64,000 nt of DNA from Vermamoeba vermiformis (Eukaryota > Tubulinea > Echinamoebida): positions 1 to 64,000 of the forward strand of contig JBEWZL010000079.1 in assembly GCA_045837725.1 (NCBI GenBank), written 5' to 3'. Below, in pieces: positions 33,224 through 46,100 of this stretch (positions are counted from its first letter, which is position 1; each line of letters starts with the position of its first letter). The translations under genes were made by a program, and so were the position numbers. The notes below the pieces were generated by a model. That model saw only the letters and a list, made by a program, of their open reading frames with translations. It did no database searches and was not told where the DNA came from.

Positions 33224-34889
33224 ATGTTACAAAGATCACGAGTACTTACTTCTCTTCTTATAAAGAAAAACCAGTGGTGTCCAACTTGCATATCGAGAGG
33301 ATTATTTACGACAGTTTCGCGAAGTAAATCCGGATCATCCGACAAAACCAAATTATTTGGACTTACCATTGCTTCAAAGAACTACAGTACAAATGTTAAG
33401 GTATTGTAATATTATATCATGATATTATTCCTTTATTTAACGAATTTTAAAATCGAATTTCAAACTGAGTTCAATTCAGATTTGCTTTTAATGCTCAAAA
33501 TGCCATTATCAATACTCCAAATATATTTTATGATAATTTTAATATTTTTAATATTATTTGGGTTGAATAATAAACGATTTATTTTTCTCGATCGCGCGAT
33601 CTGGTGTGCGGTCAGTACTGACACTTAATTATATTTAGAAATTAAATCTAAATATTGAAGAAAGAAAGCTACGTTCATTGGCAGAACAAAGTAGAAAAGA
33701 AGAAATAGATCTCTATTTGAAGATCAGATCGCTAATCCAAAAGAAAAAACTAGACGAAGCTTTGAAAATATTTGACGAGTTCAAGAAAAATCACGACAAA
33801 TGCACTGAAATATTTTACACCAAAATTCTAACAGTAAGAATAATAACAAGCTACAAACATTAATGTTCGATCGCGATCTGAATCTATCGTGTCTGAAAGC
33901 GTTGCTTCCCGATTCAAAATATCGTAACTTCTAAATATTAATTATAATATTGTAGGCATTTTCACGAGGTGGTAGCGTCGAGGGCGTTGAAAAAGTATTC
34001 ACCTATTTCATGCAAGAAAAATACCAACCAAAACAAGAACACTATGACAGAATTATACGAGGTATGGTGTTATTATTCATAGTATATTATTAATAACAAA
34101 AAAACTGAGAGCATAATCTCTTTATAGCTTTTTGAATAGAAGTTGCATAAAATTTTCAAAGTGCACTTTTGACGCGATTGAAATTTTATTAAATAATATA
34201 TTATTATGTTCTGTTTATTACCAATATAGTCTATCCGGCGTTTTAATGTCATATATACAGTATATTGTGCCAATCAAAAGGTAGAAAAGGCGTTACAGTT
34301 AGCCAAACACATGGTCGACGCGGGGTCGCAATTGAGCTCTGAAACATTTGGCTGGGTCATTGAACTCTGCGAAAAGACTGGTACGTAGTTAGTAATAGTA
34401 TACTACATAACTATATGTCTATATCTTACTCACTTTTCCTGACTCATAATTTCAAAAACCGGTTCCGATCCGTCTAACAAATCTTTTCTCATTTAAATAT
34501 GCTTTCTTAGTCCTATATTATTATTTAATGACGAATTTTCCTTTTTAGGCAATAAAGAAAGTGCAGACAACATCTTCAAATTGTTCCGACAAAGCGGACT
34601 GCCACCGAGCGAGTCGTTATTGCGCACAGTGCTGCATCAGCGCAACGAAGCTGAATTTGAATTTAAAGTGCAGCCTAAAATTAGGAGTCATTTTGGCTAC
34701 TTAAAGAACGATAAGAATGGAAAGAGTTCTCTTAGCGCGGGATCAATGCCGAACGTTAATATCGAAAGTAGCTTGAAACGTAATACGAATAGTAATAATA
34801 GCAATTCTAATATTAAAGTTACCACTGACAATAATTCAACGGCGAAAAATGAGAGATCTGAGCGCTTGTCCAAAATAAAGGTGGTTTAA
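33224..34889 (+). CDS. PPR-like mitochondrial protein
   Basis: The N-terminus (MLQRSRVLTSLLIKKNQW, Arg/Ser-rich, few acidic residues) looks like a mitochondrial targeting sequence. The following exons form helical pairs of about 35 residues: LIQKKKLDEALKIFDEFKK, GGSVEGVEKVFTYFMQEKY, NQKVEKALQLAKHMVDAGS, GNKESADNIFKLFRQSGLP, matching pentatricopeptide-repeat spacing. A low-complexity Asn/Ser tail follows (TNSNNSNSNIKV). PPR proteins bind organelle RNA. Here only four or five repeats are visible, so the RNA target cannot be predicted. The long first intron (33403-33640) and the 200-base third intron are larger than usual here. The end is at 34889. Confidence 0.7.
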
Positions 34890-35193
34890 AGCAGAGCGAC
34901 TGTTCATTTTGACAAGAAGAAGAATTATAACAAAAATTCGATACCACTAAGCCTAAGAGATCTTGCGTTGTCACTTGTAATAAGCCTAAAAAAGAAAGAA
35001 GACAGACGGTTGATCTGCAACTAAAAGCAAGAATAAGGCCGCAATTCGTCTCAAAATGAGAAATTTTATTTACCAAAGTCAGTTGAACTAGAACACGGCT
35101 CCAAATTTAAACCAACTGAAATTTCGTAATTGTAACAACAAAAAAGAGCGCGGAAATTTTATTTTCGCAGTTTTTTTGAACATAGACCCACAA

Positions 35194-36118
35194 ATGAACC
35201 ATAAGACACTTCCAGCGAAGCGTAAAGTTTTTGAATATGTAGAAACCATTAAAGACTTGCCAGCCATATATCTGACTCCTGATTTGCCGACCAATTATGA
35301 AGTTTTGTACGATGAGATCGAAGCCTGCCACACGACGAAGAAATTAAAACGTAAGCGATATCATGTTCACATAAATGTTCTATATAATATTAATATGTAA
35401 ATTTAACATTATCTACGCAGTTAATCATGGATCAGCGGAGATCACGAAGAAGGACGTCGTGGATGCCGTTGTGCGCGAGCGCAAGCTCTTTGACGCCGGT
35501 AAGCTAACGCATTAACTAATTTTTCTTGATATCAATATTAATGGAATTCAAGCGTTTCCGAGTGAACAGCGACCGGCTTGGGCAGACAAGTTCAAGTGCG
35601 AAATCAGGGAGGAAATAAAGAGCCTCAAAAAAGTCCAAGATGAAATTAAAAAAAGCCTCGATGATGAAGTCCGCCGACTAAAGGTGCGCCTCGACAACAT
35701 GGCCGTTCATGAAAAAAACAGAAAAGCTTTTGCCTCCAAAAATCAAGATGAACTCATCTCGATGCCCTTCAATCGCAAAGGTCTGTATAGTGCTTAACAT
35801 AATTCGATCTGGACTAATGAACGAACAGGAAAAAGGCCCGACTTCGAGGTTCCTAAGACTGCCCGCGAAGTCCGTTCTCTGCCCATGAAGACAATTCGTC
35901 AACTTGCAGACTTCTACGGCGCTGACTTCGAATGCCGCGACGTTAAAGGATCGCGTGCGGCGTTGCGCCTCTTTTTGACTCGGGGAAATGTTGAGGAGAG
36001 GTCTGACGAAGATGAGAATGAAGAGAGCGAGGTGCATGGCAGCGAAGAGAGCAGCGCAAAAGAGAAATCTGCCGTCCCCAAAGCAAAGTCGGCACGAAAG
36101 CAAGTCGGCAAAGTGTAA
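35194..36118 (+). CDS. unknown nuclear-looking coiled-coil protein
   Basis: ATG 35194 gives MNHKTLPAKRKVFEYVETI. Exons add KDVVDAVVRERKLFDA, a charged coiled-coil (EIREEIKSLKKVQDEIKKSL) and a basic/acidic C-terminus with a LADFYGADFECRDVKGSRAA segment and a KSARKQVGK end. The mixture of lysine-rich ends and an acidic run (EERSDEDENEESE) suits a nuclear or nucleic-acid-associated protein. No domain is recognised. All exon joins keep frame with GT-AG sites. Confidence 0.6.
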
Positions 36119-36472
36119 GCAGCTCATCAGCAGTCGGTCATTGGATGTAGTTTGTACATAGCGTGCGAAGATGTAATTAGTGTTAGTTTTTGTATCAATT
36201 TATGTAAGGATAATGTAAATATCGATATATTTGTTATATTAAAGTCGGATTCAAAGTTGAATAGAACTTCATCAAATTTCTTTGCTGCGAATTGTAACGA
36301 AGCTGAAAACCAAAAGAAATGAGATTTGATTCTTTTTAGCGCACAAAATAATTAACACGCGCACAATAGTATCTGAAAAATCAGAACCTGAGGCAGTAGT
36401 AGTATGGTACGTAGGCAACATCTACAAAGTAAAAAACAAAATCTGCGTTCAATTACTGTTAAAATTTGCCAA

Positions 36473-38436
36473 ATGGCTTCCTTAACAATAACAAAAGCAT
36501 TTATTACTGAATTACAGCTCGCTGTAATTTTTGGATTTTATTTACAATTTTAAAAATAATTATTTGTTCAGACTTCGGTGTGCAAATCGTATCTCACGTT
36601 CATCGTGTCCGAACGCAAACTAGCAAAGCTATATATCGGTTCATTAATTAGGACGATTGGAAGATCACTTATACGACTATTTTTGCCGATCTACCTTTTG
36701 GACCTCGGATTTACTCTGCCCCAAATCATCGTCTATTATTATATGGTTAAGAGCATAATATGGGCATTGGCAACAATACCAGCAGAATATATTTCAAGGC
36801 GATGGAGTCCCGAGCATTCAATAGTCACTGGCACGTTTTTCTCGATCGCGAACTATTTATTCATAGCCTCAACCAAATCATCTGAAATACCATTTTTATG
36901 TAAGTATATATACTGTCATAACATATTTCGGTTGCGTTTCAGAAAAGATTTGCCGCAACAGCGGGATCCTTTTCCGCAGATCAAAAAATCGCATACACTG
37001 ATTCCATTCTTTTTTAATTTGAATATTATAATTGCAAAAATATTCCAAATTGAATATTTTGGAGATCATATGGAACTAATTGGTTTCATCGTGAAGTAAC
37101 GATTGGCGTACTGAGCGGCACATCCGGAGGACTTTATTGGCTAGGCTATCACTTGGATTTTTCTAAGAACAGTTCGAAAGACTCACGCGGTCAATCTCTG
37201 GCTCTAATGCGCACGACAACCATTCTAGCAAATGCAGCTGGTCCTTTGATAGGTGGCCTGGTCGCTCATTGGTACGTAATTGCTCAAGTTTCGAATAAAT
37301 ATTTCCTTTTTTGGCAAACTTAATTACCACTTACATTAAATTTTCAATTACATGCATGTATGACGCTTAATTACGCTATTTATACTGTTCGATTAATGTT
37401 ACTTTTTCGGATGTAGGCTAGGATTTCAATACATGACAACCATAAGCATGATTTTACTAGCGCTATCATTGGTACCGATGTTACCAAAAGTTTTGTCAAA
37501 ATCACCGGCTGACAGGTCCGAAACACATCCAACCAAAGTTGCTACCACATCCACGAACCAAGACTCAACGATCAATATTCTATTAACTACACTCGATATC
37601 TCGTGGATTAAGGGCGTAGATTTATTGGTACTGTTCACTTACGGCATGGAACAATGTCTTGGATTCAATGCGTGGCCTATTTACACCAGCATGAATTTCT
37701 TCGATCAAAAATTCGAGTTGATTGGATTGAACGCTTCAATGTCCGTATTTTGCTCGTTAATAATCACCCTATTATTCGGAAAACTCATCGATAAGGTACG
37801 TAATCTACGTGGGATCCAACGCATGGATCTGGTCACTTGTAGCCTACAGTGCCAAATATCCTATATTTTAATACAAATACTCATTGATTTTCTATAAATA
37901 GAACAGAGCTACTGCCCTATATATCGGAGTTGTATCAAATACTTCAATTTGGATCGCACGCATGTTCATCACAAGTCGCTGGCAAGCAACACTTTTGGAC
38001 ATGCTGTTCAGTGTGTCTCATAGCTTACTTGGCAATTCCATGTTCGCGTTGAGCTATGATAGAGGTATGAAGATGACTTTAGTAGTATAATTACGGCCAG
38101 CGTGCCAGCCCCGAAAGTTGACACATCTGTCACTTCGAGATCCGGTTTCGTTGTTGCTTGTCTACTCCGACAAATCAATAGCTAACAGTTTTTATAACAG
38201 CAAATGCTACGCACATATACAGCTATTTGATCATCCAAGAAGTATTTCTGGCTTCAGGGCAGGTCTTGGTTTGGATCGTGTGTTTGTATTATCCGTCGCT
38301 GTACCCTGTATTTATATTAGGAGCTATTTTTAGCGTCATACAAGTCTTCGCAACGAAGAATATGGGTCTTAAGAAGGAAAAGACAGACGCTGACAAGGAT
38401 TCAAAATCGGATGTCAGTCAAGATCTTGACGTTTAA
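36473..38436 (+). CDS. major facilitator superfamily transporter
   Basis: ATG 36473 with a short first exon, then hydrophobic helices: LIRLFLPIYLLDLGFTLPQ, GVLSGTSGGLYWLGYHLDFS, TILANAAGPLIGGLVAHWLG, MILLALSLVPMLPK, VLFTYGMEQCLGFNAWPIY, SMSVFCSLIITLLFGKLIDK, and later VFLASGQVLVWIVCLYYPS and YPVFILGAIFSVIQVFA. It ends in a charged tail at 38436. The arrangement of about 12 segments fits MFS, but the substrate is unknown. The junction at 36900-37100 is unclear. The nearest acceptors give a stop, while an acceptor at 37098 (CGTGAAG) restores a natural TIGVLSG helix. The intervening stretch 36944-37015 also reads as protein in one frame. Confidence 0.72.
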
Positions 38437-38996
38437 CTAGCAACTTGTAAAATATGAATATATTGATTAATCTATTCACTCTCGCAGTCTCAATTCAATT
38501 TCGCCAGGCCAAGAGAAAAATATTTCAATTCTTTTATTGATCTAAATCCGCCTCCAGGTACACTAACTCCGATCTCGAATCCTCGTTAAGAAATAATGTA
38601 AAGCATCATTATTTCTAATAGTAACCGCGATTTCATTCTTATGCATTGCGGATCTTATTGAATCACGATAGTAAATTGATTGTTTCTACCGGCCGTATAA
38701 TTGTTCCTCGTTAGGTTTCGCCGCAATAATCATATTTAATATAATAGAATCTTCTTTTAACATTAAACTGGTTGATCCAGCGTATCTTTTCATTTTTCAT
38801 TTCCGCAATGTCTGTTGTGAACAAAAACTTTTAATTAAATTAAATATATAAGCTCTGTAATCACTGTTAGCAATTCTGTAAGATAAGATAGGATGGATCG
38901 AGCTTATTTTTAAATTTTTACATTTTTATTAATTTTTTTGGTGTATCAAACAATTATGACATAAAAATTAATACAACAATCCGCAATTAGAGATTA
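38437..38996. other. convergent intergenic, no gene seen
   Basis: The 3' ends of an MFS gene (+) and the 14-3-3 gene (-) face each other across 560 A+T-rich bases. No coding frame or repeat is supported. It holds a chance-looking CTGGTTGATCCAGCG stretch at about 38770. Confidence 0.5.
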
Positions 38997-39746
38997 TTAT
39001 TTATCCTCGTCATCGTGACCCTCCTCAGCGTCACCTTGCAAGTCGGATGTCCACAAAGTCAAGTTGTCACGCAACAATTGCATAATAACTGTGCTATCCT
39101 TGTAGCTATCTTCGGATAATTTGTCCAATTCGGTAATAGCGTCGTCGAAGGCTTGCTTGGCGAGTTGGCAGGCCTTGTCGGGGCTGTTCAAGATCTCGTA
39201 GTAAAACACAGAGAAGTTCAAGGCCAATCCGAGGCGAATAGGGTGAGTAGAGGCCAAATCCTTGGCGGCAATATCGGCGGCAGACTTGTAGGAGTCGTGG
39301 GAGTGGTCAGCGGATTCCTTGCGAGCATCTCCAGTCTTGAATTCAGCGAGGTATCTCCAGTAGTCACCCTTCATCTTGTAATAGAAGACCTTTGACTCGG
39401 CGCTTTGTGAAGAGGGAATCAAGTGGTTGTCCAACACGTTAAGGATGTCTTGGCAGATCTTGTTGAGCTCTTCTTCAACCTTCTTTCTGTAATCTCGGAT
39501 GCGACGAACATTATTTTCGTTGCCCTTGTTCTCTTCCTTCTGTTCAATCGAGGAAATGATTCTCCATGAAGCTCTGCGCGAACCAACAACGTTCTTGTAG
39601 GCAACAGAGAGCAAATTTCGCTCTTCAACAGTTAATTCGACATTCAGATCGGCAACTTTCTTCATTGCCTCGACCATTTCGTCGTAGCGTTCAGCTTGCT
39701 CAGAGAGCTTAGCCATGTAGACGTTGTCTTCGCGAGATTCAGCCAT
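38997..39746 (-). CDS. 14-3-3 protein
   Basis: A single exon of 249 codons. The start [19 protein letters not shown] at 39746 is preferred over an in-frame ATG 57 bases upstream because it is the conserved family start. Both signatures are present: [16 protein letters not shown] and [18 protein letters not shown]. The conserved phosphopeptide-groove residues (Lys and Arg in KNVVG and RRASW, and the [12 protein letters not shown] helix) are intact. The C-terminus is the usual acidic tail (EEGHDDEDK). 14-3-3 dimers bind phosphoserine/threonine ligands across signalling and the cell cycle. Lack of introns in a gene-dense intron-rich region is unusual. It shares the 720-base region 39747-40465 with the next gene. 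Confidence 0.97.
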   Translation of the reverse strand: MAESREDNVYMAKLSEQAERYDEMVEAMKKVADLNVELTVEERNLLSVAYKNVVGSRRASWRIISSIEQKEENKGNENNVRRIRDYRKKVEEELNKICQDILNVLDNHLIPSSQSAESKVFYYKMKGDYWRYLAEFKTGDARKESADHSHDSYKSAADIAAKDLASTHPIRLGLALNFSVFYYEILNSPDKACQLAKQAFDDAITELDKLSEDSYKDSTVIMQLLRDNLTLWTSDLQGDAEEGHDDEDK

Positions 39747-40465
39747 TGTTGTATTGTGTGTGGGAGGTGATTGAATTAAATTGAAAATAAAATCTTTTGA
39801 CATTTGTAGGTGCCCTGGTTCATCACGTGCTAGATATGATCAAGATACGACGCCGTTTATTATTGATATGCCGTGAGTTAGTGTACAACAGCTGGGCTCT
39901 AAATATGACGCAATCTTCGGATGTCAAATCTCATCGTGTGTTGACAAAAAAGATATTTTTATAAGCTGAAAATCATTGTCCTATAAACACGCCTATCCCA
40001 GTAAGTAATATTTATTCGACAATTATCGATTTAATATTAATTAAATACTAAATTACCTTTACCGCCTTTTCATCTCGATCGAAATTCAAATTCCCTAATC
40101 TTTCATTTCGATAATAAGTAAATTCCTCCATAATTTTTATCCACGTCCATATCGTAGATTATTCACATTCGTCAAGACTAGAACGTGAATTATTCCGAGC
40201 GCAACCTCAGTTTCTCGTGATCTGCTTCTCACGACAGCCCTTTCATTGTAGATTGACTACGTCAGTTGTGTTCATGAACAATAAGGATAAAGAAGTCTGA
40301 GAGTGTGAGTTTCAGCCGGCTTTCCATTTTTTTGATCGGTTTTCATGAACGGTCAGAGAAAAAATCAAAATTGATCGCGTCTTTTGGTCATTTTATAATA
40401 GTTTTGCTACTCTAGCAACACAAAAGACATAGTATTTTATTATATACATTTTTAATTGTTCTACA
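39747..40465. promoter_or_regulatory. divergent promoter region, 14-3-3 / CBS gene
   Basis: A shared 719-base upstream region. It has a TATA-like TTTTATTATATACATTTTT just before ATG 40466 and A/T-rich sequence in front of the 14-3-3 start. Nothing else stands out apart from GATC-containing words. Confidence 0.4.
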
Positions 40466-41661
40466 ATGGCCGACAGCGAAGATCAAAACACTGAGCAATG
40501 GCTCAAGAGTACCTTGCTTAGCCACGCGTTGCCCGGCGTATTTCTTAAAGGAAAATCAGTTGTTAGCGTCAGTAGAAACGATCCTATCGCCAAAGCCTTC
40601 AAGCTCATGGTCGAACACAAAATCCACTCAGTAGCCGTCTTCGATCCGACGTCCAAGAAGTATAGAGCATTCCTCGATATTCTTGACATCTTATGTCACG
40701 CTATGAACACCTTCCACTTGGCCGAGCTGGAGAGATCTTTTTCGATGATCTCGGTGCACGACCACTTCAGCAAGCACACGTGCGGCGAGCTCGCTAATAT
40801 CTCTGAACGATCGGCTTATTTGCAAGTTAATGACGACGTGTCTCTTTGGGACATTTTGGAGTTCTTCGTTGTTGCTGATGCAGTTCAAAGGTACCATCCC
40901 GTTTAATGAAACGTTTAGAGGAATACTTTTTCGAGTTTATCATCCTCATGCTACCATACTAATATTGTCTATTGTAGAGTAGCAGTAGTTACTAAAAAAG
41001 AAGAGATTGTTGGCGTCTGCTCTCGTCTGCGCCTGATCCACTTTTTCTCGCCTCATATTCTCAAATTCAGCATTGCTCGTAAATCGATCCAAGACATCAA
41101 GCTCGTAAGTATACCACTAATAGTAATCTTTCATATGAAGAAGTTCAATCAATCAAGATCTCGGAAATTTGACAAATTGACACGATCAAGTTTCGTTCAC
41201 TGAACGCGGTGACAAAGTGTCGGATCACAGTATTAATAATATAATGGTAGGGCATCAAGAAGGTGATTACAGTGAAGGCTAATTCAGCGGTCTCAGAGGC
41301 ATTCAAGCTGATCCGCGATCAAGGTTTGAACAGTGTGGGCGTGGTTCATGAAGACAATGGACAATTGATCGGAAATATCTCCGCGTCGGATCTCAAAGTC
41401 GTAGGTCTTACCGGCGAGCTCTTTGGTAGAATGCTCTTATCTTGCCGTCAATACTTGACCTTGATCCCGTCGAACCCGAACTTCACTTACCCGATCAGCG
41501 TGAATACGTCAACTACCGTTGAAGAATTGATCAAAAAGTTTGATATTGCTCATGTGCATCGCATCTACGTGGTTGATAATCAGCAAATGCCTGTTGGTAT
41601 TGTCAGTGTTTACGACGTGCTGAAGGCTCTCAAGGAAGACGTTGAAACTATGGACAAATAG
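40466..41661 (+). CDS. four-CBS-domain protein, AMPK-gamma-like
   Basis: Three exons. Exon 1 starts MADSEDQNTEQW and holds CBS1 (SVVSVSRNDPIAKAFKLMVEHKIHSVAVFD) and CBS2 with the end DILEFFVVADAVQR. CBS2 continues after the first intron (VAVVTKKEEIVGVC). The last exon holds CBS3 (VKANSAVSEAFKLIRDQGLNSVGV...) and CBS4 (VNTSTTVEELIKKFDIAHVHRIYVVD, then VSVYDVLKALKEDVE). Pairs of CBS modules bind adenine nucleotides. This layout resembles SNF4/AMPK gamma and its relatives, but it may be a plant CBS-type protein instead. The second intron (about 41106-41251, 146 bases) is long and carries several TGACA-type words. Confidence 0.85.
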
Positions 41662-41923
41662 TGCTGCTAATTACGATGTTTTAGCTGGTGTAGGATATTA
41701 ACGTTGCATGTAAATAATATAAAGACGATTGAGTATTGTCATATCTGGCCATTTACTTCGTTAACTTCAAAGTAGGTCCACAGTGCGATCCAGGCTCTGA
41801 AAGTGTTCAGTCCTCTTTCTTCATTTGGAGCCGTGAAGCGTGCTGGGTTTTACTGGCGATAATTTGGTCGCTGTTGCCAACCTATCATTTAGGGACGGAT
41901 CTCGAGTGTATCAACGTGGTTCC

Positions 41924-43067
41924 TTAATCCAAATACTTCTTTAATATCGAATAGTCCTTTGTATAGTGATAGAATAGTTGATCTTCGTCATATTTATATT
42001 CTTGGCCAATCGCAATGGCGTCTCTGAGCGCGATCCATTTCATGTACGGTTCGTGATCTTAAGTAGGTTCAAATAAGTTACAAAATTGACATATAAGAAT
42101 GTAAATATAGTACCTGATTCATCTTGCGAAGCGTACATTGCCTCCGAGAGCATCTACAATCAAATAATTATTAAAAAATAAATGACAAAAAATAAAATAA
42201 TTGGCAATTTGTATTAATGACGACCGGCGCCAAATTCTAATATGATAAAATATATTGCATAGATTAAAATACCTTTTCTAATAATTCAGTTTGCTGAGCC
42301 ACGGGATCTTGGAGATCAACAAACTCTTCATCTTTTGGCCCATCTGTATCAACTACAACGACAGCTCTGTTCGAAATAGTTAGTTAATGTCTTATAATAT
42401 TAATATTTTATTACCTTAGCGCGAACCACGGTCCATAAACTGGATGAATGCTCAAATGGATCGGATGCAGGTAAGCTAATCCGGAAACATGGCTTATTTT
42501 CTGCATGGAAACTAGTCTACCTAATTAAAAATATTAATTAAGCACGTTCACTATTTAAGCACGTCTATTAAACGTACCTTTTCGAACTTCATTAGCATAG
42601 CGGATGTCATGAACGAGTTTCTCCCGTTCTAATAACGGTTTAAATATTGAGTCGATGGTGTCTTTTGTATATACATCTATAGGATGTGGAGAGTCTTGCA
42701 GTTTCTTATTTGACTTGTATTGAGCGACGAACGGGGTCCAAAAGTGTTTTGTATTTCCGATCAAGATCCCCAATGTGTTGGATCGATTAAAAGTAGGCAG
42801 TTTGTGGTCTACATGGACTGTTTCATTATACCTATGTTGTGACAGAATTTTAGACCGCGTCCTCTGGTAGAACGTAATTTTTGAGATTTGGATTTGCAAT
42901 ACTGGGTGTATTTTAACGATGGAATTAATAAATATTTATTCAAATATATTCGTATATTATTGTGCACGTGTAGAAAGTTTAACTAACCATTTAACTTGAA
43001 AGGGCTTGATGAGATCAAATCCCTTGTCTTTCAACGTGCTCGTAACAGTGCTTAATATCTTGTTCAT
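41924..43067 (-). CDS. MMACHC-like cobalamin-processing protein
   Basis: ATG 43067 gives MNKILSTVTSTLKDKGFDL, then IKPFQVKW joined across an intron to YNETVHVDHKLPTFN, matching the FQVAWYNE landmark of MMACHC. Next come NTLGILIGNTKHFWTPF (the LAFLVLSTPAMF strand), KISHVSGLAYLHP, VYGPWFALRAVVVVD (the GGWFAIRGVV motif) and a C-terminal MKWIALRDAI...YKYDEDQLFYHY. MMACHC removes the upper ligand of vitamin B12 using glutathione so that methyl- and adenosyl-B12 can be made. The landmark W and F residues are kept. A B12-dependent methionine synthase or mutase is expected elsewhere in the genome (inference). The final exons were joined by frame, and the stop is at 41924. Confidence 0.75.
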
Positions 43068-43175
43068 ATTTAATATAATATATATTGTACTTTTATGGTA
43101 CTTTGTGCTGGTTACGGAGTCGCACGGACAAAAATAGTTCGTTGAACGTCTGCATTTTCCCAATTTTCGCCCACA

Positions 43176-46100
43176 ATGAACAATATCACGGGTGCTGCTA
43201 ATTTTTTGCGAGGTAAATTCCATCAGACTAAAGAGAATTTGCCTGGCGTTATTCGCGATGTATTCGAGCAAGACTCTTATGAAGGATCTTTTGAAGTCTC
43301 ATTGAAGTTGAGTAAGTACTTAATATTATGACGTTGTTGCAAAAAATAACGACATATCGATTAGAAGTACCTCGAATAATTTAAACAAATTTTAACGAAT
43401 TTTTAAAAATGTTCAAATTTAAATTTCGGCATCCAGACCCAAACCGCTTTGTTTTTTCCACTGATTAATGCTATTATTTAGAAAATGGAGTTCAAACAAA
43501 ATTTACGCTCGATTTTTCGAAGGAGTTGCGAAAGAACGACTACGATTTTTCGGAGCAAGCCCGTCTCGAGTTAGGTTTATCGAGCATTGACGAAATATAT
43601 CTTCAAACCGAAGAATTGGGCATCGCTTCATTGCCTCCACACGATTTGAGACTAAAGTAAGTTATTAAAGTCCTTCTTTGTAACTGAACTTCCTTTTTAG
43701 GAAAATGCCTTCCTTCCTCACAAAAATGACCAATCTTACGTCTCTTCGTTTGGAAAATCATAAACTTGTATCATTGAGCCTTCAGACTCTTCAGCCACTC
43801 CAAAAATTACAAAATTTGGCCTTGATCAACTGCGAGATCCGCGTGCTGTCCGAATTGACGAAGATTAAGCAGCTCAAAGTCCTCGATTTATCTTCTAATT
43901 TATTAGAGGAGCTTATTTCTGACTTTGGTAAGCTTAGCTTTTCCTTTTGCCAACAATTAAAACTAACGGTTCTATTTTTAGGCGAGATGAGCAATCTCGA
44001 AGTGCTAAATTTAGAAGACAACAAGTTGACCTTCGTCTTCAATAATATTAGCAAGGTCAACTTGCCCAACTTACGCGAGATTAATTTATCGAAGAACATG
44101 GTACGCTTTTATTTTTTGTTACCTCGGATCGAGATCTGACTTTGATTTTCAGCTTGGTACGCCATACGGATCGATCCCTGGCTTCTCGGGCAAATCTAAT
44201 CAACTCCCGTCGTTCGAGTCACTGAAGAGCCTAAAGATCGTCGTAAGTTATTATTTTGAAAGTCGATCCGGATCTGGCTATTAATCATGTATTGTAGATG
44301 CTCTCTAAAAATTACTATGAAGAGATTCCATCACAATTGATGCAATTAAGTAAACTCGAAGAAGTTGCCATTGAAGACAACAAAGTTAAAAAACTGCCGA
44401 AAAATCTCGCGGATCTTGCCGCACTCACCAAATTGAACGTGAGCGGCAACAAGTTAAGATCGATCGATGGTACGCATTGAAATTTCACTGAAATTCACAT
44501 GCATAACTAAAATCGTCGTTTCAGAGGCTTGCAACTGTCCCAATTTGATCTTCCTTGCCGCTTCAAATAACGAAATTGAAAAAATTCCCGAAGACATTGC
44601 CAAGTTAAAAGAGCTTCGTACATTGAGTTTGGACAACAACAGAATTTCTGCAATGCCTGATGCTCTGTTCACTTTGGTCTTATTGAACAAGCTTCATTTG
44701 AACGACAACAAAATCGAACAATTGCCGCTGAAAATTCAAAACTTGGTTAATTTGTTAGAATTTAACATTGCCGAAAACAAATTGCAAGATATTCCTACTG
44801 GTAAGGTCCAAAAGATTATAGATTAATTATTGCGTTAACCATTCTTTGCAGAAATTTCCGCGTTGAACAAGTTGCTCAAGTTGGATCTGTCAAATAACTC
44901 GCTCAAAGGCCTTCCTTATGGCATTGGCAGTTTGACTCAGGTAAAACAAGAAAAAAAAAAAAAAGAGATCTCAAAATGAACCGTTAATAATTTTATATTT
45001 TTAGCTTAAAGTTCTCGGCTTGACTGGCAACAAGTTGCAAATTATTCCTGCTACATTCAGCAACATTCGTTTATTGACTGAACTTACTGTCGCAAATATT
45101 ATGGTTTATCACGGTACGAAAAAAAGACGATCTTAATTAATTAGTGATCGTTAATTTATAACCAATCTTTGCAGATGCGTACAGTCAAATTCAAGCTAAG
45201 ACTATCGATGCCACGGCTTCGAAAAAAGATTCAGAAAAGAATATGACGCAATTGGTCGTGTTGAGCAGAATGGCCATTCATCCAATGCTTATTTTTGCCT
45301 TAGCTTATGCTTCAGGAAAAGGTAACAGTTTTTCACGTGCAACCAAAAAACTGCATTTATTCTTATTCTGAGACTAATTGAATTATTCCAGACAGCGAAA
45401 ATTCCTCGGCCTTTGTGCAAGAAGGCGGCATTGACGAGTTGTTGCGCATTATCAAGTCGTCAGCTGACAAGGAGTTGCAGTACACCGCCATCAACTCGTT
45501 GAAACTGATGTCTATGAACGGTACGTGAAACAATTATTGCCTTGTAAAAAAACCGAACTAATTCCTGGCATTTTAGAGGAAATTAGCGATCGTGCCAAGA
45601 CTATTATTCCCGTAAGAAAATTTAATTGTAAAAAAGTACGATGGAAGCTTAATTAATTGTGGAATTTAGAGCTTGTTAGAGGTTCTCGTCAACTTGGTGA
45701 AAACTTCAAAAGACAACGAGATTATTGCCAATGCATTAGACATATTTGGCAATCTCGTGCTGAGTGGTCAGTACAACTTATAATATTATCGATTGTTAGG
45801 CTATCTAAACTCAGCTTTTTTTCTTGCCAGCTGATATTCGAGACGAAGCGCATGCCAAGTACGGTCATGGTTTCATCAGTGATTTGTTGTCATCGGAGGT
45901 TCAATCGGTCCAAGAAGCTGCACGCAAAGCATTGGCTGCTTATGGCATTGTTGCATTCACTACAAAACCTGCGACAGGCAAGCGAGGCATCAGAATTCTC
46001 GGTAAGTTACTTCTTGGAAAAAATTCCTGATTATTTTTCATTTTTTGATTCGTTCGTTAGCTCTCGATGGCGGAGGTACCCGTGCTGTCGCTACCACGGA

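Noticed and set aside
38769-38790. CTGGTTGATCCAGCG resembles the 5' end of 18S rRNA.
   Set aside because: Only 11 bases match (CTGGTTGATCC) and the next conserved bases (TGCCAGTAG) are absent, so it is a chance match with no rRNA gene.
42957-43271. A start further upstream (MLEYIANNARQ) for the MMACHC-like gene.
   Set aside because: That frame overlaps the first exon of the divergent LRR-patatin gene on the other strand. MNKILSTV at 43067 fits the family start.
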